58,468 nucleotides of DNA from Clostridiisalibacter paucivorans DSM 22131 (lineage in GTDB: Bacteria; Bacillota; Clostridia; Tissierellales; Clostridiisalibacteraceae). The stretch lies in assembly GCF_000620125.1 (NCBI RefSeq), contig NZ_JHVL01000018.1, positions 1 to 58,468 on the forward strand, written 5' to 3'. Of this stretch, positions 54,061-58,468 are shown piece after piece. Each line of letters begins with the position of its first letter. Within the stretch, counting starts at the first letter, position 1. The translations under genes and the position numbers were made by a program. A model generated the notes under the pieces. The model ran no database searches and had not been told where the DNA came from. It saw only the letters and a list, made by a program, of their open reading frames with translations.

Positions 54061-55590
54061 ATGAAAAAACCAGTGGCATTAATAGTACTCGATGGTTGGG
54101 GATTAGGTAAAGAGTATGAGGGAAATGCTGTAAAATTAGCTGAAACAAAAAACTTTGATAGATTTATGAAAAGATATCCCCATACTAAATTAACTGCCAG
54201 TGGATTGTCTGTTGGATTACCTGAAGGACAAATGGGGAATTCAGAGGTCGGTCATTTAAATATAGGAGCTGGTAGGATAGTATATCAAGAATTGACTAGA
54301 ATAAACAAAGCTATAGCAGATGGAGAATTTCAGAAAAAAGAAGAATTCATAGCAGCTATAAATAGTGCAAAGAAAAATGGAAAAAGTCTTCATTTGATGG
54401 GGCTTGTATCTCATGGAGGGGTTCATAGTCATATTGATCATCTATATGGATTGTTGGAAACTGCCAAAGAACAAGGAATAAAAGATGTGTATGTACATTG
54501 CTTTTTAGATGGAAGAGATGTATCTCCCAATGCAGGAAAAGGTGATATAATAGAACTTGAAAACAAGATGAAGGAATTAAACATTGGGCAAATAGCCACA
54601 ATATCAGGAAGATATTATGCTATGGATAGAGACACAAGATGGAATAGAACTAAACTGGCATATGATGCCATAACCATGGGAATAGGTAGAGAATCTGATT
54701 CTTCGGAAAAGGCTGTTTTAGATTCTTATGCAGAAAATATTACCGATGAATTTATCGTGCCAACTGTTATAAAAAAAGATGGAAGCCCAATAGCCACTGT
54801 TGAAGATGGGGATTCCATAATATTTTTTAATTTTAGACCAGATAGGGCAAGACAGTTGACTAGATTTTTTGTCGATGAAGAATTTGATTATATTGAAAGA
54901 ACAAAGAAAGTAAACACATATTTTGTAACTATGACTCAGTACGATAAGACTATAAAAAATGTGGTAATCGCATACAAACCTCAAAAATATAAAAATACTC
55001 TAGGTGAATATTTGAGCAAAAATGGGTTAAATCAATTAAGAATTGCTGAGACTGAAAAATATGCCCATGTTACATTTTTCTTTAATGGAGGAGTAGAGAC
55101 ACCAAATCCTGGAGAAGACAGGGCACTTATTCCATCACCTAAAGTTGCCACATATGACTTAAAGCCAGAAATGAGTGCTATAGAAGTAAAGAATGAATTA
55201 ATAGATAGAATTAATAAAGATAAATATGATTTTATAGTATTGAATTTTGCCAATTCCGATATGGTTGGTCATACTGGTGTAATAGATAGTGCTGTAAAGG
55301 CAGTAGAAACTGTAGATAGATGTTTAGGAGAAGTAATAGATGAGATATTAAAGTTTGATGGCAAGGCTATTATTACAGCTGACCATGGAAATTCAGAAGA
55401 AATGTTAGATGAAAAAACTGGCTCAGTTATAACTGCCCATACTACAAACCCAGTACCTTGTATATTGGTAGGTGAAGACAATATTACACTTAGGGAAGGT
55501 ATATTGGCAGATTTAGCACCTACAATACTTGATATTATGGGATTAGGTATTCCCCGGGAAATGACAGGAAAGTCCCTTATAATAAAATAA
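54061..55590 (+). CDS. gpmI: 2,3-bisphosphoglycerate-independent phosphoglycerate mutase
   Basis: The 509-aa two-metal (Mn) enzyme converts 3- to 2-phosphoglycerate. Metal site LIVLDGWGLG, nucleophile Ser in QMGNSEVGHLNIGAG, substrate-binding FLDGRDVSP and NFRPDRARQLTR, and the second metal site ADHGNSEEM with AHTTNPVP are present. SD GAGGAGG. It lies 32 bp after tpiA. Confidence 0.97.
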   Translation: MKKPVALIVLDGWGLGKEYEGNAVKLAETKNFDRFMKRYPHTKLTASGLSVGLPEGQMGNSEVGHLNIGAGRIVYQELTRINKAIADGEFQKKEEFIAAINSAKKNGKSLHLMGLVSHGGVHSHIDHLYGLLETAKEQGIKDVYVHCFLDGRDVSPNAGKGDIIELENKMKELNIGQIATISGRYYAMDRDTRWNRTKLAYDAITMGIGRESDSSEKAVLDSYAENITDEFIVPTVIKKDGSPIATVEDGDSIIFFNFRPDRARQLTRFFVDEEFDYIERTKKVNTYFVTMTQYDKTIKNVVIAYKPQKYKNTLGEYLSKNGLNQLRIAETEKYAHVTFFFNGGVETPNPGEDRALIPSPKVATYDLKPEMSAIEVKNELIDRINKDKYDFIVLNFANSDMVGHTGVIDSAVKAVETVDRCLGEVIDEILKFDGKAIITADHGNSEEMLDEKTGSVITAHTTNPVPCILVGEDNITLREGILADLAPTILDIMGLGIPREMTGKSLIIK

Positions 55591-55606
55591 AAGGAGGAAT
55601 TTTTAG

Positions 55607-56899
<1,293 letters not shown>

Positions 56900-56929
56900 A
56901 TGGTTATATAAAATATCATAAATGGGAAT

Positions 56930-56963
56930 AAAAATAATGAGGGTCGATGCCCTCATTATTTTT
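56930..56963 (+). terminator. Intrinsic terminator after eno
   Basis: AAAAATAATGAGGG (56930-56943) pairs perfectly with CCCTCATTATTTTT (56950-56963). The symmetrical A/T feet make it potentially bidirectional. It ends the cggR-eno operon. Confidence 0.93.
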
Positions 56964-56965
56964 AT

Positions 56966-58160
56966 GGTTATAGGAATTATATTTTTTAAAGTAGCTAATA
57001 GATATTTAGCATTTTAAAATTTTTAAGGGCGATACTCTATTGATTTATAAGCAATTTAAAGTAATTACAATAAAGTATATAAAATTCAAAGTAAAAATTT
57101 CAACTTAAAACAGATTTATACCTTTTGTCTTTTTTACTTCATAATTTGCTGGTTTTATGGAAACCTGTATTTGGTCTTATTTTAAGTAAAGATAAATATG
57201 AAAATATTGCGAAGTTTTTTAGATGGATTAAATTAAATGTAACAGGAGGCTTTTAGAATCATTAAAGGACTTTTACTCATATTATTGGTAGGGGTCGGTA
57301 AGTAGTAATCATGATATTTATGTATAAAAAACATATATTATTCTAATATAAATAAATGAATAGTTATAGTAAAATGAATAATTAAATATATTTCACAATA
57401 CTTGACATATAAAGTAAAAAAATGTTATTCTTTAAACAAGATAAACATTACATTTTTAGAAATATATAGAAAAAATAATTATTGTAACTATAATAGAAAA
57501 GATTAGTACAAGCTTAGGCAGTGTCAAAATGATATTTTAAACTTACCCACAAGAAATTGCTATTAGAGATTTTATTGCTAAAGGATTAGAAGTGTTTTTC
57601 TTACTTTATGCATTAACATAAATGCTATTCAGAAATACAAGCTAGAAATATATCTGAGTTTAATGATATTATATCTCGTACTTTAGTAGTATTGATTTGC
57701 ATAAAAATTTTAATCTAAAATATAGATTTTTCAACTTTAGTTCTTAACTTTAAAATAGATTTCCATTTAAGACTATTTTAGGAAAAAAGTATTATACCTG
57801 TAATTGTGATGAATAGTAAGTTGTTTAATTTTATCAGCAGACCCTCTCCTTTGTGATACTATCAGAAAACATAGGCAATGAATGAGTTATTGTAGGGATA
57901 AGTGAGAACTCCAACCTCATTTAAAGCAGGTTCAAGAAACTGTGAAAAATTTCTAGAGCTTAGACAAATAATAGGCATAATTTTTTTATTGTGTAGATAA
58001 CCATAATTATCATCAGCATCAAAACCAGTATTTCCGATAAAATACTTGTATTTAAAGTTAGGGTGGAGAGTAAAAAAGTTTTAAGAGTACGAATTAGTGA
58101 TTTAAAATCATATGAACTTTTAATCTGTTTATGATATCCTAAAAGTACCCCAAATTCTAA
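56966..58160. other. Long gene-poor, decayed intergenic region
   Basis: About 1.2 kb has no intact gene. Stop-free pieces occur: 57095-57256 (+) encodes a 53-residue hydrophobic run including LWKPVFGLILSKDKYENIAK, with no start codon or SD, and about 57546-57620 (+) reads PQEIAIRDFIAKGLEVF. On the minus strand about 57640-58070 holds transposase debris, described separately. No terminator, promoter or RNA gene stands out. The region abuts a mobile element on its right, consistent with repeated insertion and decay. Confidence 0.6.
57640..58070 (-). pseudogene. Degenerate DDE-transposase remnant
   Basis: On the minus strand, a start-less open stretch (about 58048-57863) reads YFIGNTGFDADDNYGYLHNK and continues with MPIICLSSRN, like the GDxGFD...YxxL and PIIPxNxRN part of a DDE transposase. 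It stops, and the following parts appear in other frames: RRGSADKIKQLTIHHNYR (about 57853-57790), then KVEKSIFRLKF, similar to the Arg/Glu-rich 'RxxVE..FxRLK' ending. Several frameshifts and stops show it is dead. The family cannot be fixed without a search. Confidence 0.5.
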
Positions 58161-58192
58161 TTGAAAATTCCCCTAGAGGAAATATATAATAA

Positions 58193-58216
58193 CCCTATGG
58201 CAATTCATAGGGGAGG
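58193..58216 (+). promoter_or_regulatory. Hairpin covering the istA ribosome binding site
   Basis: CCCTATG (58193-58199) pairs with CATAGGG (58206-58212), adjoining and overlapping the GGGGAGG SD (58210-58216). An alternative CCCCTA (58170-58175) can also pair with TAGGGG. The outer end of the element probably lies near the TTGAAAATTCCCC stretch (58161-58173). Confidence 0.5.
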
Positions 58217-58223
58217 CAAGGGG

Positions 58224-58468
58224 ATGATCAATTTAATGGACAAACAGAAAATAATAATAGCTAGTTTTTTAGATGGTAAATCTCAGTGGGAAATACATAG
58301 AGAAACTGGATTTGCTAGAAAGACAATTAGAAAGTATATTAATGAATATGAAGAAAATAAAGTGAAACTTTTAGAAGGAGATGGAGATAAGTTAATTCTG
58401 ACTGAAGATATTGTAGCTCCACCTAAATATGATATAAGTAATAGAAAGAAAATAAAGCTAACACAAGA
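58224..58468 (+). CDS. istA: IS21-family transposase IstA, N-terminal part, cut by the window edge
   Basis: From ATG 58224 (GGGGAGG seven bases upstream; another in-frame ATG at 58236) the frame is open for 81 codons to the window edge. The protein begins MINLMDKQKIIIASFLDGKS and has a helix-turn-helix (QWEIHRETGFARKTIRKYI), then LEGDGDK and IVAPPKYDISNRKK, the typical start of IS21-type IstA proteins. The DDE core and the istB helper would lie outside. Confidence 0.82.
   Translation, partial: MINLMDKQKIIIASFLDGKSQWEIHRETGFARKTIRKYINEYEENKVKLLEGDGDKLILTEDIVAPPKYDISNRKKIKLTQ

Noticed and set aside
57095-57256. Small hydrophobic protein gene after eno (possible secG)
   Set aside because: There is no start codon with an SD, and the residues do not match SecG; it is kept only as a coding-like scrap.

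Overview
The window is AT-rich, low-GC Firmicute DNA. It reads as an amino-acid-fermenting anaerobe of the Clostridia/Tissierellia type. The support is a complete glycine reductase operon with two in-frame UGA (selenocysteine) codons, clostridial-style AddAB, an ANTAR-controlled glnA, strong GGAGG ribosome binding sites, and frequent ATG/GTG/TTG starts. I see no rRNA, tRNA or CRISPR array. The species cannot be named from sequence alone.

Layout. The left edge (1-230) is the start of an IS256-type transposase, followed by a UvrD-like helicase on the minus strand. Then come glnA behind a leader with two hexaloop hairpins and a terminator, an ANTAR response regulator that probably acts on that leader, and a DUF134/DUF5320 pair. 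addB-addA (5.7-12.2 kb) encode the recombinational helicase-nuclease. 12.3-26.7 kb holds mixed housekeeping and envelope genes: two unfamiliar membrane proteins, an NhaC antiporter with a candidate sigma-54 promoter, an MFS carrier, an ABC exporter, DUF503, nth, an FtsA-like ATPase, a frameshifted VanW/G5 protein, DUF2225, ogt and a lipase. On the minus strand follow cobT (with a cobalamin riboswitch and terminator) and proBA. Then come a HAD phosphatase, trmL, a Na/Pi cotransporter and a DUF362 ferredoxin-like protein.

The centrepiece (34.9-43.0 kb) is a sigma-A promoter, a tandem glycine riboswitch with terminator, and grdX-trxB-trxA-grdE-grdA-grdB-grdC-grdD. Together they encode reduction of glycine to acetyl phosphate, with electrons passed from NADPH through TrxB and TrxA to selenoprotein A. 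It is followed by a BMP-type nucleoside ABC transporter (lipoprotein, double ATPase, two permeases) and rpoN (sigma-54). The right part (49.6-56.9 kb) is a lower-glycolysis operon, cggR-gap-pgk-tpiA-gpmI-eno. It has a consensus promoter and two look-alike GGGAC operator modules between promoter and cggR. The last 1.5 kb is decayed intergenic DNA with transposase debris, ending in the start of an IS21-type istA.

The recurring theme is RNA-level control: an ANTAR antiterminator, cobalamin and glycine riboswitches, several hairpins that bury the Shine-Dalgarno of the next gene, UGA recoding, and a family of dispersed TTAGTAG-type hairpins between genes. I found no clearly new multi-gene system. 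The best candidates for a second look are the glnA leader with its regulator, the sigma-54 site before nhaC, the double CggR-type operator, and the SD-sequestering leaders.
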